Assembly (NCBI GenBank): GCA_947494715.1 | Contig: CANLWG010000006.1 | Span: 1-64,000 of the forward strand | DNA from: an uncultured Flavobacteriaceae bacterium | GTDB taxonomy: Bacteria > Bacteroidota > Bacteroidia > Flavobacteriales > Flavobacteriaceae | Direction of reading: 5' to 3' | DNA: 64,000 bases | In this document: in pieces, positions 16,263 to 25,682 of the stretch | How positions within the stretch are numbered: position 1 is the first letter of the stretch | Layout: each line of letters starts with the position of its first letter | Translations under genes and position numbers: made by a program | The notes under the pieces: generated by a model | Seen by the model: only the letters and a program-made list of their open reading frames with translations | Told to the model about the DNA's origin: nothing | The model's database searches: none

Positions 16263-17094
16263 GGTATTGAAATCCGGTTTGTTTACCACAATTCAAGATG
16301 TGGGAAGGTTTGGATATCTAAACAAAGGAGTGCCTGTTGCCGGTTTTATGGATACAGCTTCTGCCCATAAGGTCAACCAGCTTTTGGAGAATGATGTTGA
16401 TTCTGCCGTAATGGAAATTACAATGACCGGCCCTACCTTGGAATTTGATAACCCTAGTTTCATATGTATTGGAGGTGCGAAACATTCCGTTGCCTTGAAC
16501 AACGATCGTATTGAAAACTTCAAAGTATATAAAGTTTTACCTGGCGACATCTTGTCCTATGGTAAATTGGAAAAGGGTTTCCGAAGTTATCTGGCCATTA
16601 AAAATGGTTTTAAAACAGATAAAATATTAGGAAGCCGTTCTATGTATGCGCCGGTGACACCCAAAAGCCATTTGGAGGATAACCAGACCATTGCTTACGA
16701 AAGCTGTGCTGTTTTTTCCCCTAAAATTGTTGAATTAAAGGTTGATACTTTTTTGGACAACAAAGTATTGACTGTTTCCAAGGGCCCCGAGTATGGGCTT
16801 TTGAACGATAAACAATTGGAAACTTTATTTTTTCACGATTTTACGATTGCCAACGAAAATGACCGTATGGCCTATCAATTGGTGGAACATATAGTCGGAC
16901 ATAAGGTTAGCATGTTAACGTCCGCGACCTTACCTGGAACTGTACAGCTTACCTCTTCCGGCAAGATTATGATATTGATGAAAGATGGTCAGACTACTGG
17001 GGGATATCCTAGAATATTACAACTTTCGGACAATGCTATTTCCATTTTGGCCCAAAAGAAATTTGGTGACACTATCTCATTTAAATTGGACTGA
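16255..17094 (+). CDS. pxpC: 5-oxoprolinase subunit C (KipA-like, biotin-dependent carboxyltransferase fold)
   Basis: A 279-residue protein of the KipA/PxpC family: LKSGLFTTIQDVGRFGYLNK at the N-terminus, GVPVAGFMDTASAHKVN, then FICIGGAKHSV and the C-terminal block MKDGQTTGGYPRILQL. PxpB and PxpC resemble the carboxyltransferase domains of urea amidolyase and together activate the lactam for PxpA. The start at 16255 overlaps the end of pxpB. A weak hairpin (GGCAA/TTGCC, 17139-17151) follows the stop, but without a T-tract, so readthrough towards the ilv leader cannot be excluded. Confidence 0.92.
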   Translation: MLKVLKSGLFTTIQDVGRFGYLNKGVPVAGFMDTASAHKVNQLLENDVDSAVMEITMTGPTLEFDNPSFICIGGAKHSVALNNDRIENFKVYKVLPGDILSYGKLEKGFRSYLAIKNGFKTDKILGSRSMYAPVTPKSHLEDNQTIAYESCAVFSPKIVELKVDTFLDNKVLTVSKGPEYGLLNDKQLETLFFHDFTIANENDRMAYQLVEHIVGHKVSMLTSATLPGTVQLTSSGKIMILMKDGQTTGGYPRILQLSDNAISILAQKKFGDTISFKLD

Positions 17095-17180
17095 AAGTTT
17101 TCCTCTTGCTTCGTTTTCTGGAAAAAGGAAAATTAAAAGGCAAGTTTTGCCACAATCTATTTTTTATGTAATATTGAAGC

Positions 17181-17237
17181 ATGGATAAAAATCCTAATAC
17201 AAACAATGTGGTTCTTGTCGTCCGCCTAGGTGGATGA
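17181..17237 (+). CDS. ilv leader peptide, 18 residues, Val/Leu-rich
   Basis: ATG 17181 to TGA 17235-17237 encodes MDKNPNTNNVVLVVRLGG. Four Val codons (GTG, GTT, GTC, GTC) and one Leu codon (CTT) lie consecutively at 17208-17222, with another Leu (CTA) at 17226. Ribosomes short of charged Val- or Leu-tRNA would stall there. The stop codon lies inside the paired arms of the following RNA structure, and the terminator stem starts 23 bases downstream. Together with its place upstream of ilvD, this identifies a regulatory leader peptide. It is too short for ordinary gene calling. Confidence 0.85.
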   Translation: MDKNPNTNNVVLVVRLGG

Positions 17238-17302
17238 TACGGATTTACATTGTTTAATGGAAAGCCTGTATCGAATACAATTTGATACAGGCTTTTTCTT
17301 TT
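17217..17302 (+). promoter_or_regulatory. Transcription attenuator of the ilv operon
   Basis: Four RNA segments can pair in alternative ways. Segment 1 (17217-17224) pairs with segment 2 (17231-17238). Segment 2 (GATACGG, 17236-17242) can instead pair with 17266-17272 (CTGTATC) over seven base pairs, one of them G-U. Segment 3 (AAAGCCTGTATC, 17261-17272) pairs perfectly with segment 4 (GATACAGGCTTT, 17284-17295), followed by the T-rich tract 17293-17302, forming a terminator. A ribosome stalled on the Val/Leu codons covers segment 1 and frees segment 2 to trap segment 3, allowing readthrough. A ribosome that finishes the peptide permits the terminator. Confidence 0.85.
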
Positions 17303-17463
17303 GATAGTACGTATAAAATGAGAATAACAAACCATATTCATTCTATTGAATATGATATAGATTAAGTCGCTATACGTCTGATTATTAGTGTTATAAATAA
17401 ATATTACAGCAATTGGATTTAGACCATTCTTTTTTGTTAAAAAAATACGGCAGAGGAAAGATT

Positions 17464-17471
17464 TATCTTTG
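17464..17471 (+). promoter_or_regulatory. Possible second promoter box before ilvD
   Basis: TATCTTTG matches the TAnnTTTG -7 consensus and lies 43 bases before the ilvD ATG. The nearest upstream TTG (17434-17436) is 27 bases away, longer than the usual 17-23, so this is weak. If real, it would bypass the attenuator. Confidence 0.25.
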
Positions 17472-17513
17472 ATTGTCAAAGAATACCAAACCGAATAAAT
17501 AGGAAAAATACAA

Positions 17514-19190
17514 ATGGAATTAAATAAATACAGTAAGACCATTACTCAAAATGACACCCAGCCGGGAGCACAAGCTATGCTTTATGCCATAGGGCTTACC
17601 GAGGAAGATTTGAAGAAACCATTTATCGGGGTGGCAAGTACGGGATATGAAGGCAATCCATGCAATATGCATCTTAACGATTTGGCGCAGGACGCCAAGG
17701 AAGGTATTCGGGCAGGTGGTTCGGTAGGGCTTATCTTCAACACTATTGGTGTAAGCGATGCAATCTCCATGGGTACCTCGGGTATGCGATATTCCCTTCC
17801 CTCAAGGGATATCATCGCAGATTCCATGGAAACTGTGGTACAAGCCATGAATTATGACGGTTTGGTGACTATCGTCGGTTGCGACAAGAATATGCCCGGC
17901 GCGCTCATGGCCATGATCCGTTTAAATAGGCCTTCTATAATGGTTTATGGGGGTACCATCTCCTCCGGTTGTTTTAAGGATAAGAAACTGGACATCGTTT
18001 CCGCTTTTGAGGCATGGGGCGAAAAAGTGGCGGGCACGATGAACGAAGCCGATTATAAAGGGGTAATCCAAAATGCTTGTCCGGGAGCCGGTGCTTGTGG
18101 TGGTATGTATACTGCCAATACCATGGCTTCTGGTATAGAGGCCTTGGGTATGTCCATGCCTTATAATTCATCAAATCCCGCTACCGGGGATACAAAGAAA
18201 AAGGACAGTTTTGAATCGGGCAAGGCCATACAAAATCTATTGGAAAAGGACATTAAACCAAGTGATATCATCACAAAAAAATCTTTTGAAAATGCCATTC
18301 GTTTGGTCATTGTGTTAGGGGGGTCCACCAATGCCGTTTTACATTTTCTGGCCATTGCTAAAGCGGCCAACGTAGATTTTACACTCGATGATTTTCAGCG
18401 CATTAGCGACACCACGCCCTTTTTGGCCGATTTAAAACCCAGCGGGCGCTATCTTATGGAAGACGTACACCGCGTAGGAGGGACCCCGGCCGTTATGAAG
18501 TTCATGTTGGAAAATGGAATGTTACATGGTGATTGTATGACCATAACCGGAAAAACCGTGGCCGAAAACTTGGCCAATGTTCCGAGTTTAACAGAAGGGC
18601 AACAAGTAGTGAAGCCTTTGGATAGGCCCATAAAAGAAACAGGACATTTAAGAATATTATATGGGAACTTGGCAAAAGATGGTGCCGTAGCCAAAATAAC
18701 GGGTAAGGAGGGATTACACTTTACCGGTCCGGCCCGAGTTTTTGAAAGCGAGTTCGATGCTAACGAGGGCATAGGTGCGGGTCGTGTCGCTAAAGGCGAT
18801 GTTGTTGTTATTCGATACGAAGGCCCCAAAGGAGGCCCTGGAATGCCGGAAATGCTAAAACCGACCGCTGCCATTATGGGTTCCGGTCTGGGAAAAGAGG
18901 TTGCCTTGATTACGGACGGGCGTTTTTCAGGAGGAACCCATGGGTTTGTAGTAGGTCATGTTTCACCCGAGGCTCAAGAAGGTGGGAACATTGCCCTGTT
19001 GAAAGATGGCGATATGGTGACCATAGATGCTGAGAAGAATATAATTTCTGTGGACCTATCGGAGGAAGAGCTCCAACTAAGACGCGCTAATTGGAAACAG
19101 CCTGATCTAAAGGTAAAACGAGGTAGTTTATATAAATATGCAAAAACGGTATCGTCTGCCTCTCAGGGCTGCGTTACCGATGAGATATAG
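17514..19190 (+). CDS. ilvD: Dihydroxy-acid dehydratase
   Basis: A 558-residue enzyme that dehydrates 2,3-dihydroxy-isovalerate and -methylvalerate to the 2-keto acids, the third step of valine and isoleucine synthesis. The iron-sulfur ligands are visible: C50 ([15 protein letters not shown]), C123 ([10 protein letters not shown]) and C195 ([18 protein letters not shown]). The C-terminal swivelling domain has [10 protein letters not shown] and [18 protein letters not shown]. Length and motifs are those of standard IlvD. It is the first structural gene after the attenuator, and its stop lies four bases before the ilvB ATG. Confidence 0.97.
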   Translation: MELNKYSKTITQNDTQPGAQAMLYAIGLTEEDLKKPFIGVASTGYEGNPCNMHLNDLAQDAKEGIRAGGSVGLIFNTIGVSDAISMGTSGMRYSLPSRDIIADSMETVVQAMNYDGLVTIVGCDKNMPGALMAMIRLNRPSIMVYGGTISSGCFKDKKLDIVSAFEAWGEKVAGTMNEADYKGVIQNACPGAGACGGMYTANTMASGIEALGMSMPYNSSNPATGDTKKKDSFESGKAIQNLLEKDIKPSDIITKKSFENAIRLVIVLGGSTNAVLHFLAIAKAANVDFTLDDFQRISDTTPFLADLKPSGRYLMEDVHRVGGTPAVMKFMLENGMLHGDCMTITGKTVAENLANVPSLTEGQQVVKPLDRPIKETGHLRILYGNLAKDGAVAKITGKEGLHFTGPARVFESEFDANEGIGAGRVAKGDVVVIRYEGPKGGPGMPEMLKPTAAIMGSGLGKEVALITDGRFSGGTHGFVVGHVSPEAQEGGNIALLKDGDMVTIDAEKNIISVDLSEEELQLRRANWKQPDLKVKRGSLYKYAKTVSSASQGCVTDEI

Positions 19191-19194
19191 TTGT

Positions 19195-20928
19195 ATGGAA
19201 ACAGTAAAATTGAAAAAGGACCAATCCAAGAAAAAGACAGGTATCAAGATTACAGGAGCCGAGGCCATTATCCATTGTTTGTTGGCCGAAGGCGTAGATT
19301 TGATTTATGGTTATCCAGGAGGGGCCATTATGCCTGTTTATGATGAGTTATACAAGTTTCAGGACAAGCTGACACACATTTTAACAAGACATGAACAGGG
19401 TGCTACTCATGCAGCTCAAGGATACGCCAGGGTTACTGGAAAAGTAGGAGTGGCCATGGCTACTTCCGGCCCAGGGGCAACAAATTTGGTTACCGGGTTG
19501 GCCGATGCACAAATAGATTCTACTCCCATAGTATGTATCACAGGACAGGTTCCAAGACATTTATTGGGATCGGATGCTTTTCAAGAAACGGATATCATAG
19601 GTATATCCACTCCTGTTACGAAATGGAACCATCAGATTACTAAGGCTGCGGAAATTCCCGAAGTTATGGCCAAGGCATTTTATATCGCCAAATCTGGTCG
19701 TCCTGGCCCTGTACTTATTGATATTACAAAAAATGCCCAGTTTGAGGAATTTGAATTCAGTTATGAAAAATGTACGGGGGTGCGTAGTTATAAACCCGTA
19801 CCAGAGCCAAGTGTAAAAGCCATTGAGGCTGCAGCGGAATTAATCAATTCCGCAAAAAAACCTTATGTAGTTTGGGGACAAGGGGTAATCTTGGGAAAGG
19901 CCGAGGAGGCCTTGAAAACACTTATTGAAAAAGCCGGAATTCCTGCGGCATGGACCATTATGGGAGAATCCGCCATACCCACAGATCATCCTTTAAATGT
20001 TGGTATGGTAGGAATGCATGGTAATTATGGCCCTAATGTACTAACTAACGAATGCGATCTTCTCATTGCTATTGGAATGCGATTTGATGATCGGGTAACC
20101 GGTAGTTTGGACACCTATGCCAAGCAGGCAAAAGTCATTCATTTTGAAATAGATCCTGCCGAGATCAATAAGAATGTTCCTGTGGATATAGCAGTACTTG
20201 GTGATGCCAAAACCACCTTGGAACTCATAATTCCGCTTATTAACAAAAATTCCCATGAGGATTGGCGCAAGGAATTTGATAAGAAATATGAAGAAGAATT
20301 TGCCCAGGTGATAGAAAAGGATTTACATCCTACCAAACCTGGTCTGACGATGGGAGAGGTTATTGAGGAAATCAATTTGGCTTCGGGACATGAGGCGGTT
20401 ATGGTTACGGATGTTGGCCAACATCAGATGGTGGCCTGCAGGTATGCCAAATTCAAGCATAGCAAGAGTAATATAACCTCAGGCGGATTAGGAACAATGG
20501 GCTTTGCATTACCCGCTGCCATAGGTGCCAAAATGGGTGCTATGGATAGGGAAGTGGTAGCCATTATCGGCGATGGGGGATATCAAATGACCATTCAAGA
20601 GTTGGGTGTTATCTTTCAGCATAATGTTCCTGTAAAGATTGTAGTGCTCAACAATGACCATTTGGGTATGGTGCGGCAATGGCAGGAGTTATTTTTTGAA
20701 AGTAGGTATGCCTCTACCGTCATGACCAATCCGGATTTTGTAAAGATTGCGGAAGGATATCACATTGAGGCCAAACGTGTCACGGAACGTAAGGATTTAA
20801 AAGCAACCGTTCAAGAAATGATGGCCTCAAAAAATCCATATTTCTTGGAAGTTAGGGTGGAGAAAGAGGATAATGTGTTTCCTATGATTCCTTCCGGTGC
20901 ATCGGTATCCGATATTCGATTGAAATAA
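19195..20928 (+). CDS. ilvB: Acetolactate synthase, large (catalytic) subunit
   Basis: A 577-residue thiamine-diphosphate enzyme. It condenses pyruvate with pyruvate (valine, leucine) or with 2-oxobutyrate (isoleucine). Motifs are the activating Glu in HEQGATHAAQGYARVTG, the FAD-region segment TSGPGATNLVTGLADAQ, and the ThDP-Mg motif GDGGYQMTIQELGVIFQ through VVLNN near residue 460. The frame is open from 19138, but ATG 19195 (METVKLKKDQ) is four bases after the ilvD stop and gives the normal N-terminus. The regulatory subunit ilvN is not the next gene: a methyltransferase gene lies between them. Confidence 0.96.
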   Translation: METVKLKKDQSKKKTGIKITGAEAIIHCLLAEGVDLIYGYPGGAIMPVYDELYKFQDKLTHILTRHEQGATHAAQGYARVTGKVGVAMATSGPGATNLVTGLADAQIDSTPIVCITGQVPRHLLGSDAFQETDIIGISTPVTKWNHQITKAAEIPEVMAKAFYIAKSGRPGPVLIDITKNAQFEEFEFSYEKCTGVRSYKPVPEPSVKAIEAAAELINSAKKPYVVWGQGVILGKAEEALKTLIEKAGIPAAWTIMGESAIPTDHPLNVGMVGMHGNYGPNVLTNECDLLIAIGMRFDDRVTGSLDTYAKQAKVIHFEIDPAEINKNVPVDIAVLGDAKTTLELIIPLINKNSHEDWRKEFDKKYEEEFAQVIEKDLHPTKPGLTMGEVIEEINLASGHEAVMVTDVGQHQMVACRYAKFKHSKSNITSGGLGTMGFALPAAIGAKMGAMDREVVAIIGDGGYQMTIQELGVIFQHNVPVKIVVLNNDHLGMVRQWQELFFESRYASTVMTNPDFVKIAEGYHIEAKRVTERKDLKATVQEMMASKNPYFLEVRVEKEDNVFPMIPSGASVSDIRLK

Positions 20929-20977
20929 TAAAGATTTTAAAGTTTACAAAACCAATAGGTCTAATCCAAGCCGGACC

Positions 20978-21559
20978 ATGAACGATACCAAAATTCTTGA
21001 CAAACCAAAAATCCATGTGGAGATTGAGCGTAGATGTACTGAAATAGGCTTTACTATGCCTTCTGATCTGTACATTGGTTCCTTGTTGAAAACTTTGGTG
21101 ACCAGTAGGCCCAAAGGCAGTTTTTTGGAACTAGGTACGGGAATCGGTCTGAGTTTGTCCTGGATGGTGGATGGAATTGATAGCGAATCCTCATTAGTTA
21201 CGGTGGATAACGACCCCGCATTGATTACCATTGCAGAGGAATATTTTGGAGATGACCCAAGAGTTCAAATCCTATGTCAAGATGCATCCAATTGGATAAA
21301 AACATATAGTGGAGCAAAGTTCGATTTAGTTTTTGCCGATACCTGGCCAGGAAAGTACAGCGAAATTGATGAAGTTCTCAATTTGGTAAAAGTAGGCGGG
21401 TTTTATGTTATTGATGATATGACGGCCCAGCCCAATTGGCCGGAAGGACATCAGGGCAATGTGGATAGATTAGTTTCTTATTTGGAAAAAAGGAACGATT
21501 TTGGTTTGACCAAGATGAATTGGTCCACTGGAGTGATCGTTGCGGTAAGGAAATTTTGA
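20978..21559 (+). CDS. Class I SAM-dependent O-methyltransferase-like protein between ilvB and ilvN
   Basis: A 193-residue Rossmann-fold methyltransferase. The SAM-binding motif is SFLELGTGIGLSLSWM (about residues 48-63). It is followed by the acidic strand end LVTVDNDPALI, the FDLVFADTWPGKY motif and VGGFYVIDDM. These fit the O-methyltransferase/YrrM-like group. The substrate cannot be inferred. It has the same strand and close spacing (49 bases after ilvB, 97 before ilvN), so it must be co-transcribed with the ilv genes, but it has no known place in branched-chain amino acid synthesis. The usual gene order is ilvB directly followed by ilvN, so this looks like an inserted gene. Confidence 0.85.
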   Translation: MNDTKILDKPKIHVEIERRCTEIGFTMPSDLYIGSLLKTLVTSRPKGSFLELGTGIGLSLSWMVDGIDSESSLVTVDNDPALITIAEEYFGDDPRVQILCQDASNWIKTYSGAKFDLVFADTWPGKYSEIDEVLNLVKVGGFYVIDDMTAQPNWPEGHQGNVDRLVSYLEKRNDFGLTKMNWSTGVIVAVRKF

Positions 21560-21656
21560 AAAGTGTTACCTCGAACGTAGTAGAGAGGTTTTTAATCGTT
21601 AGAAATTTAGTTCTCGACAGCGCTCGAACGAACAATTTTTTTGGAAAGTAGTAAAG

Positions 21657-22187
21657 ATGAAAAAACAAAGGTTTACCATATCGGTGTACTCTGAGAACAA
21701 TGTAGGGTTATTGAATAGAATATCGGGGATATTCTTAAAGAGACACATTAATGTTGAAAGTCTAAATGTCTCAAAATCAGAAATAGAAAATGTTTCCAAG
21801 TTTACTATAGTGGTCAATACGACCGAGGACTGGACACGTAAAATTGTCGCTCAGATCGAAAAACAGATAGAGGTCATCAAGGCTTTTTATCACACGGACG
21901 ATGAGACTATTTTCCAAGAGTCCGCCCTATTTAAAATTGCCTCGCACTTGTTGTTCGATGAACGACAAATACAGAATATCATAAAGGAAAGCAACTCACA
22001 GATCGTTACCGTTTCACGGGATTTCTTTGTGCTTGCCAAAACAGGTAGACGACACGAAATAGATGAAATGCACGATCAACTGGAACCTTTTGGGATTATG
22101 CAATTTGTCCGTTCCGGACGGATAGCCGTTACTAAATCGGAAATGCCTATTACCACAATATTGGAAGATTTTTATCAAGATAAATAG
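21657..22187 (+). CDS. ilvN: Acetolactate synthase, small regulatory subunit
   Basis: A 176-residue protein that begins with an ACT domain (RFTISVYSENNVGLLNRISG, FLKRHINVESLNVSKSE). This domain binds valine for feedback inhibition in IlvN/IlvH proteins. The C-terminal half (about 85-176) is the AHAS small-subunit domain that activates the catalytic subunit (ELALFKI-like ESALFKIA, then GRRHEIDEMHDQLEPFGIM). It lies 97 bases after the methyltransferase and 36 before ilvC. Confidence 0.95.
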   Translation: MKKQRFTISVYSENNVGLLNRISGIFLKRHINVESLNVSKSEIENVSKFTIVVNTTEDWTRKIVAQIEKQIEVIKAFYHTDDETIFQESALFKIASHLLFDERQIQNIIKESNSQIVTVSRDFFVLAKTGRRHEIDEMHDQLEPFGIMQFVRSGRIAVTKSEMPITTILEDFYQDK

Positions 22188-22223
22188 AACCTAAACTTTT
22201 AAATACTAAAACGAGAACACAAG

Positions 22224-23699
22224 ATGGCAAATTATTTTAATACGTTATCCTTACGAGATCAATTAGCGCAATTGGGAAAATGTAGGTTTATGGAATCCAG
22301 CGAATTTTCGGATGGCGTATCCGCATTAAAAGGCAAGAAAATTGTTATTGTGGGTTGTGGTGCCCAAGGCCTGAACCAAGGTCTTAACATGCGGGATTCT
22401 GGACTCGATATTTCATATACCCTTAGGGAGGCGGCTATAAAGGAGCAACGTCAGTCTTATAAAAATGCAACAGAGAATGGTTTTACCGTGGGTACGTACC
22501 AAGAACTTGTTCCAGAAGCCGATGTTGTCATTAACCTAACACCGGACAAGCAGCATACCAGTGTTATCAATGCAGTGATGCCCTTAATGAAAAAGGGCGC
22601 TACCTTATCCTATTCCCATGGCTTTAACATCGTTGAGGAAGGAATGCAGATACGTGAGGATTTGACCGTAATTATGGTAGCTCCAAAATGCCCTGGTTCA
22701 GAGGTTCGGGAGGAATATAAAAGAGGGTTTGGTGTACCGACTCTGATTGCCGTTCATCCGAATAACGACCCTCAGGGTAAGGGTCTGCAACAGGCCAAGG
22801 CCTATGCAGTTGGCACAGGAGGCCATAGAGCAGGGGTTTTGGAATCATCATTCGTTGCCGAAGTAAAATCGGATTTAATGGGCGAACAGACCATTCTTTG
22901 TGGTTTGCTACAGACAGGTTCCATTCTTTGTTTCGATAAGATGATAGAGAAAGGTATTGAGCCTGGCTATGCTTCCAAACTGATTCAATATGGTTGGGAA
23001 ACCGTAACTGAGGGCATGAAATACGGCGGAATCACCAATATGATGGATCGCTTGTCCAATCCGGCAAAAATAAAGGCCTTTGAACTTTCAGAGGAATTAA
23101 AGGATATTATGCGGCCTCTATTCCACAAGCATATGGATGATATCATGACAGGGTATTTTTCCAAGACTATGATGGAAGATTGGGCCAATGATGACAAAAA
23201 CTTGTTGGAATGGCGTGCTGCGACAGGAGAGACCGCTTTTGAAAAAACTCCAGCTGGGGATAATAAAATCTCCGAACAGGAATATTATGACAATGGTGTA
23301 TTAATGGTTGCTTTTGTAAGGGCAGGAGTAGAGCTGGCCTATGAGTCTATGACCGAATCCGGAATCATCGGTGAATCGGCATACTATGAATCCCTACACG
23401 AAACTCCATTGATTGCCAACACCATCGCCCGAAAAAAATTATTTGAAATGAATAGGGTAATTTCGGATACCGCAGAATATGGCTGTTATCTATTTGATCA
23501 TGCCTGTAAGCCTTTGTTGGCCGACTTTATGAAAAAGATAGATACCGATGTCATCGGCACTCACTATACCGAAGGCAAGGATACAGGGGTTGATAATGCC
23601 AAACTGATTACGGTAAACAAAGTACTCCGGGAACATCCGGTTGAAATTGTTGGGGCCCGTCTCAGGGAGTCCATGACCGCAATGAAACCCATTGTTTAA
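22224..23699 (+). CDS. ilvC: Ketol-acid reductoisomerase, long (class II) form
   Basis: A 491-residue NADPH-dependent enzyme that converts acetolactate or acetohydroxybutyrate to the dihydroxy acid. At about 490 residues it belongs to the long class II form (as in E. coli) with a duplicated C-terminal knotted domain, rather than the common form of about 335 residues. The Rossmann motif is [20 protein letters not shown] (about 42-61). Further landmarks are [20 protein letters not shown], the metal-binding [15 protein letters not shown] and [14 protein letters not shown] terminator (23705-23732) directly follows, so this is the last gene of the ilv transcript. No ilvA follows it. Confidence 0.96.
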   Translation: MANYFNTLSLRDQLAQLGKCRFMESSEFSDGVSALKGKKIVIVGCGAQGLNQGLNMRDSGLDISYTLREAAIKEQRQSYKNATENGFTVGTYQELVPEADVVINLTPDKQHTSVINAVMPLMKKGATLSYSHGFNIVEEGMQIREDLTVIMVAPKCPGSEVREEYKRGFGVPTLIAVHPNNDPQGKGLQQAKAYAVGTGGHRAGVLESSFVAEVKSDLMGEQTILCGLLQTGSILCFDKMIEKGIEPGYASKLIQYGWETVTEGMKYGGITNMMDRLSNPAKIKAFELSEELKDIMRPLFHKHMDDIMTGYFSKTMMEDWANDDKNLLEWRAATGETAFEKTPAGDNKISEQEYYDNGVLMVAFVRAGVELAYESMTESGIIGESAYYESLHETPLIANTIARKKLFEMNRVISDTAEYGCYLFDHACKPLLADFMKKIDTDVIGTHYTEGKDTGVDNAKLITVNKVLREHPVEIVGARLRESMTAMKPIV

Positions 23700-23704
23700 C
23701 GATT

Positions 23705-23732
23705 AAATCCCTGAGAAATCGGGGATTTTTTT
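23705..23732 (+). terminator. Terminator after ilvC
   Basis: AAATCCC (23705-23711) pairs with GGGATTT (23722-23728) around a ten-base loop, and the T-run continues to 23732. It starts six bases after the ilvC stop and separates the ilv operon from gapN. Confidence 0.75.
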
Positions 23733-23768
23733 ATCGTATCAATTCATATCAATCACATATCTATTTTT

Positions 23769-25361
23769 ATGGAAACAACACAGACAAACATACCGACCCA
23801 ATTTCAAATTGATAGTACAATTCATCAAAAAAAGTATTTGATCAATGGAGAAATGCAAGAGTGGACCGGAAATACCACGGAAGTATTTTCTACCATCTCC
23901 TCAACTGAGAGTTATGAACCCACACTTCTAGGAAGTATACCCGATATGGGAGAACCTGAAGCCATACGAGCTTTGGACGCTGCGCTTTTGGCCTATAACA
24001 AAGGACAAGGGGTTTGGCCTACTATGCATGTACGGGATAGGATAGACTGCATGGAAAAATTTGTGCAGCAAATGGAAACCAAAAGAGATGAAATTGTCAA
24101 ATTGCTGATGTGGGAAATTGGCAAGTCCTTGCCCGATTCACAAAAGGAATTTGATCGAACCGTAGAATATATCCGGGACACTATAGAGGAGTATAAACAA
24201 TTGGATAGGGATGCCGCAAAATTCCAGAAATTCGATGGGGTGTATGCCCATATCAAAAGAGGGCCTCTTGGGGTTATTTTGTGTCTAGGTCCTTACAATT
24301 ATCCCTTGAACGAGACCTTTGCCCTTCTTATTCCTGCCATCATCATGGGGAATACCACCATTTTTAAGCCGGCCAAATATGGCGTGTTATTGATTACACC
24401 GCTTCTGGAGGCTTTTCAGAACAGTTTTCCCAAGGGTGTTGTAAACATTTTATTCGGTAGGGGCAGGGCCGTGGCCGCCCCGATAATGCAGACTGGAAAA
24501 ATAGATGTTTTGGCTTTGATAGGCAATAGCAAATCGGCCAACGCTTTGCAGGATCAACACCCCAAAAGTAATCGATTGCGATTGGTTTTAGGATTAGAAG
24601 CCAAGAACCCGGCCATTATTTTACCCGATGCGGACTTGGATCTGACGATTAACGAGTGCCTTGCCGGGACGTTATCCTTTAATGGGCAGCGATGTACCGC
24701 ACTGAAAGTAATCTATGTACACGAATATATTAAAGAAGAGTTTCTAAAGCGTTTTGCGGAAAAAGTAGATTCCCTAAAGTTTGGTAATCCCTGGGATAAT
24801 GGTGCTAAATTAACCCCATTACCTGAACCTGATAAACCTGCTTATATTCAGGAACTGATAGACGATGCCGTACAGAAAGGTGCCGAAATATGGAACAAAA
24901 AGGGAGGGCAACAGACCCATAATTATATATGGCCCGCTGTTTTACATCCCGTTACAAAGGATATGCGCGTGTATAAGGAAGAACAATTTGGCCCGGTTAT
25001 ACCTGTGGTTTCATTTTCCGATATCCAAGAACCGTTGGATGATATGGCCCAAAGCAATTATGGTCAGCAGGTAAGCCTTTTTGGAAAGGATGTATATGCA
25101 CTTGCCCCGCTCATCGATACTTTAGTGAATCTAGTTTGTCGGGTTAACTTGAACAGTTCCTGCCAGCGTGGCCCTGATGTGTATCCCTTCACCGGAAGAA
25201 AGGACTCGGCGCAGTCCACTTTAAGTGTATATGATGCACTCCGATCGTTTTCCGTACGTACGTTCGTGGCTTTTAAGGACAGCGACCTCAATAACGAGAC
25301 CGTAGAAAAATTGCTAGACACTAAACTATCCAATTTTGTAAGTACGGACTATATCCTTTAG
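23769..25361 (+). CDS. gapN: NADP-dependent non-phosphorylating glyceraldehyde-3-phosphate dehydrogenase
   Basis: A 530-residue aldehyde dehydrogenase. Visible landmarks are the cofactor segment [17 protein letters not shown] with the oxyanion Asn (N178), the general-base Glu in [10 protein letters not shown] (E277) and the catalytic Cys in NGQRCTALK (C309). The C-terminal block [18 protein letters not shown] followed by [11 protein letters not shown] is characteristic of GapN rather than other aldehyde dehydrogenases. GapN oxidises glyceraldehyde 3-phosphate straight to 3-phosphoglycerate and yields NADPH. The gene lies 69 bases behind ilvC, but a terminator intervenes, so it probably has its own promoter. 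NADPH supply for IlvC is a possible reason for the linkage, though unproven. Confidence 0.85.
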   Translation: METTQTNIPTQFQIDSTIHQKKYLINGEMQEWTGNTTEVFSTISSTESYEPTLLGSIPDMGEPEAIRALDAALLAYNKGQGVWPTMHVRDRIDCMEKFVQQMETKRDEIVKLLMWEIGKSLPDSQKEFDRTVEYIRDTIEEYKQLDRDAAKFQKFDGVYAHIKRGPLGVILCLGPYNYPLNETFALLIPAIIMGNTTIFKPAKYGVLLITPLLEAFQNSFPKGVVNILFGRGRAVAAPIMQTGKIDVLALIGNSKSANALQDQHPKSNRLRLVLGLEAKNPAIILPDADLDLTINECLAGTLSFNGQRCTALKVIYVHEYIKEEFLKRFAEKVDSLKFGNPWDNGAKLTPLPEPDKPAYIQELIDDAVQKGAEIWNKKGGQQTHNYIWPAVLHPVTKDMRVYKEEQFGPVIPVVSFSDIQEPLDDMAQSNYGQQVSLFGKDVYALAPLIDTLVNLVCRVNLNSSCQRGPDVYPFTGRKDSAQSTLSVYDALRSFSVRTFVAFKDSDLNNETVEKLLDTKLSNFVSTDYIL

Positions 25362-25682
25362 TGCTCCGTATTGTAGAGTAATACCTCCCCAAATAGGTGG
25401 AGGTAGCTTTGCCTTTTAACTATTCTACACTTACCGATATCAATCTTTTATCAATCCGATCCAATTTTCCATAGGACGACACGAATAACAATGATATGTC
25501 AAAAATTACCTTGCAGTATAGGTATTTACGCATATTGTGGTTAATACAGCATATAAATTCGACAAAAACGAATAGTTCCCTTATGGTTTCCTAAGATAAT
25601 TTTGTTTTCGAAATAGTTGGAAGCTCGGCAATGGAATTTAAAAATTGTACGGCTCATTAATTAGAAGCACAAAATTGTACAT
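25362..25682. other. Spacer between gapN and the MFS gene
   Basis: 320 bases without a reading frame. A short stem (ACCTCC/GGAGGT, about 25386-25407) follows gapN but lacks a T-tract. TAATTTTG at 25597-25604 matches a -7 box without a clear -33 partner. A ten-base direct repeat precedes the MFS start (listed separately). Confidence 0.45.
25641..25680. repeat. Direct repeat AAAATTGTAC at 30-base spacing before the MFS gene
   Basis: Exact copies lie at 25641-25650 and 25671-25680; the second ends two bases before the MFS start codon. A 30-base period is close to three helical turns, which would put both copies on one face of the DNA. They may be regulator sites, but chance is possible. Confidence 0.35.

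Larger units (their letters stand above)
17095..17513 (+). promoter_or_regulatory. ilv leader region (419 bases between pxpC and ilvD)
   Basis: This stretch holds an 18-codon Val/Leu leader peptide (17181-17237), an attenuator with mutually exclusive hairpins (17217-17302), and a TATCTTTG -7-like box (17464-17471) just before ilvD. The DNA from about 17303 to 17460 is AT-rich with no other structure seen. A promoter upstream of the leader peptide was not confidently located. Confidence 0.7.

Noticed and set aside
17169-17176. TAATATTG as the -7 box for the ilv leader transcript
   Set aside because: It lies only five bases before the leader peptide ATG, so transcription would start inside or after the start codon.
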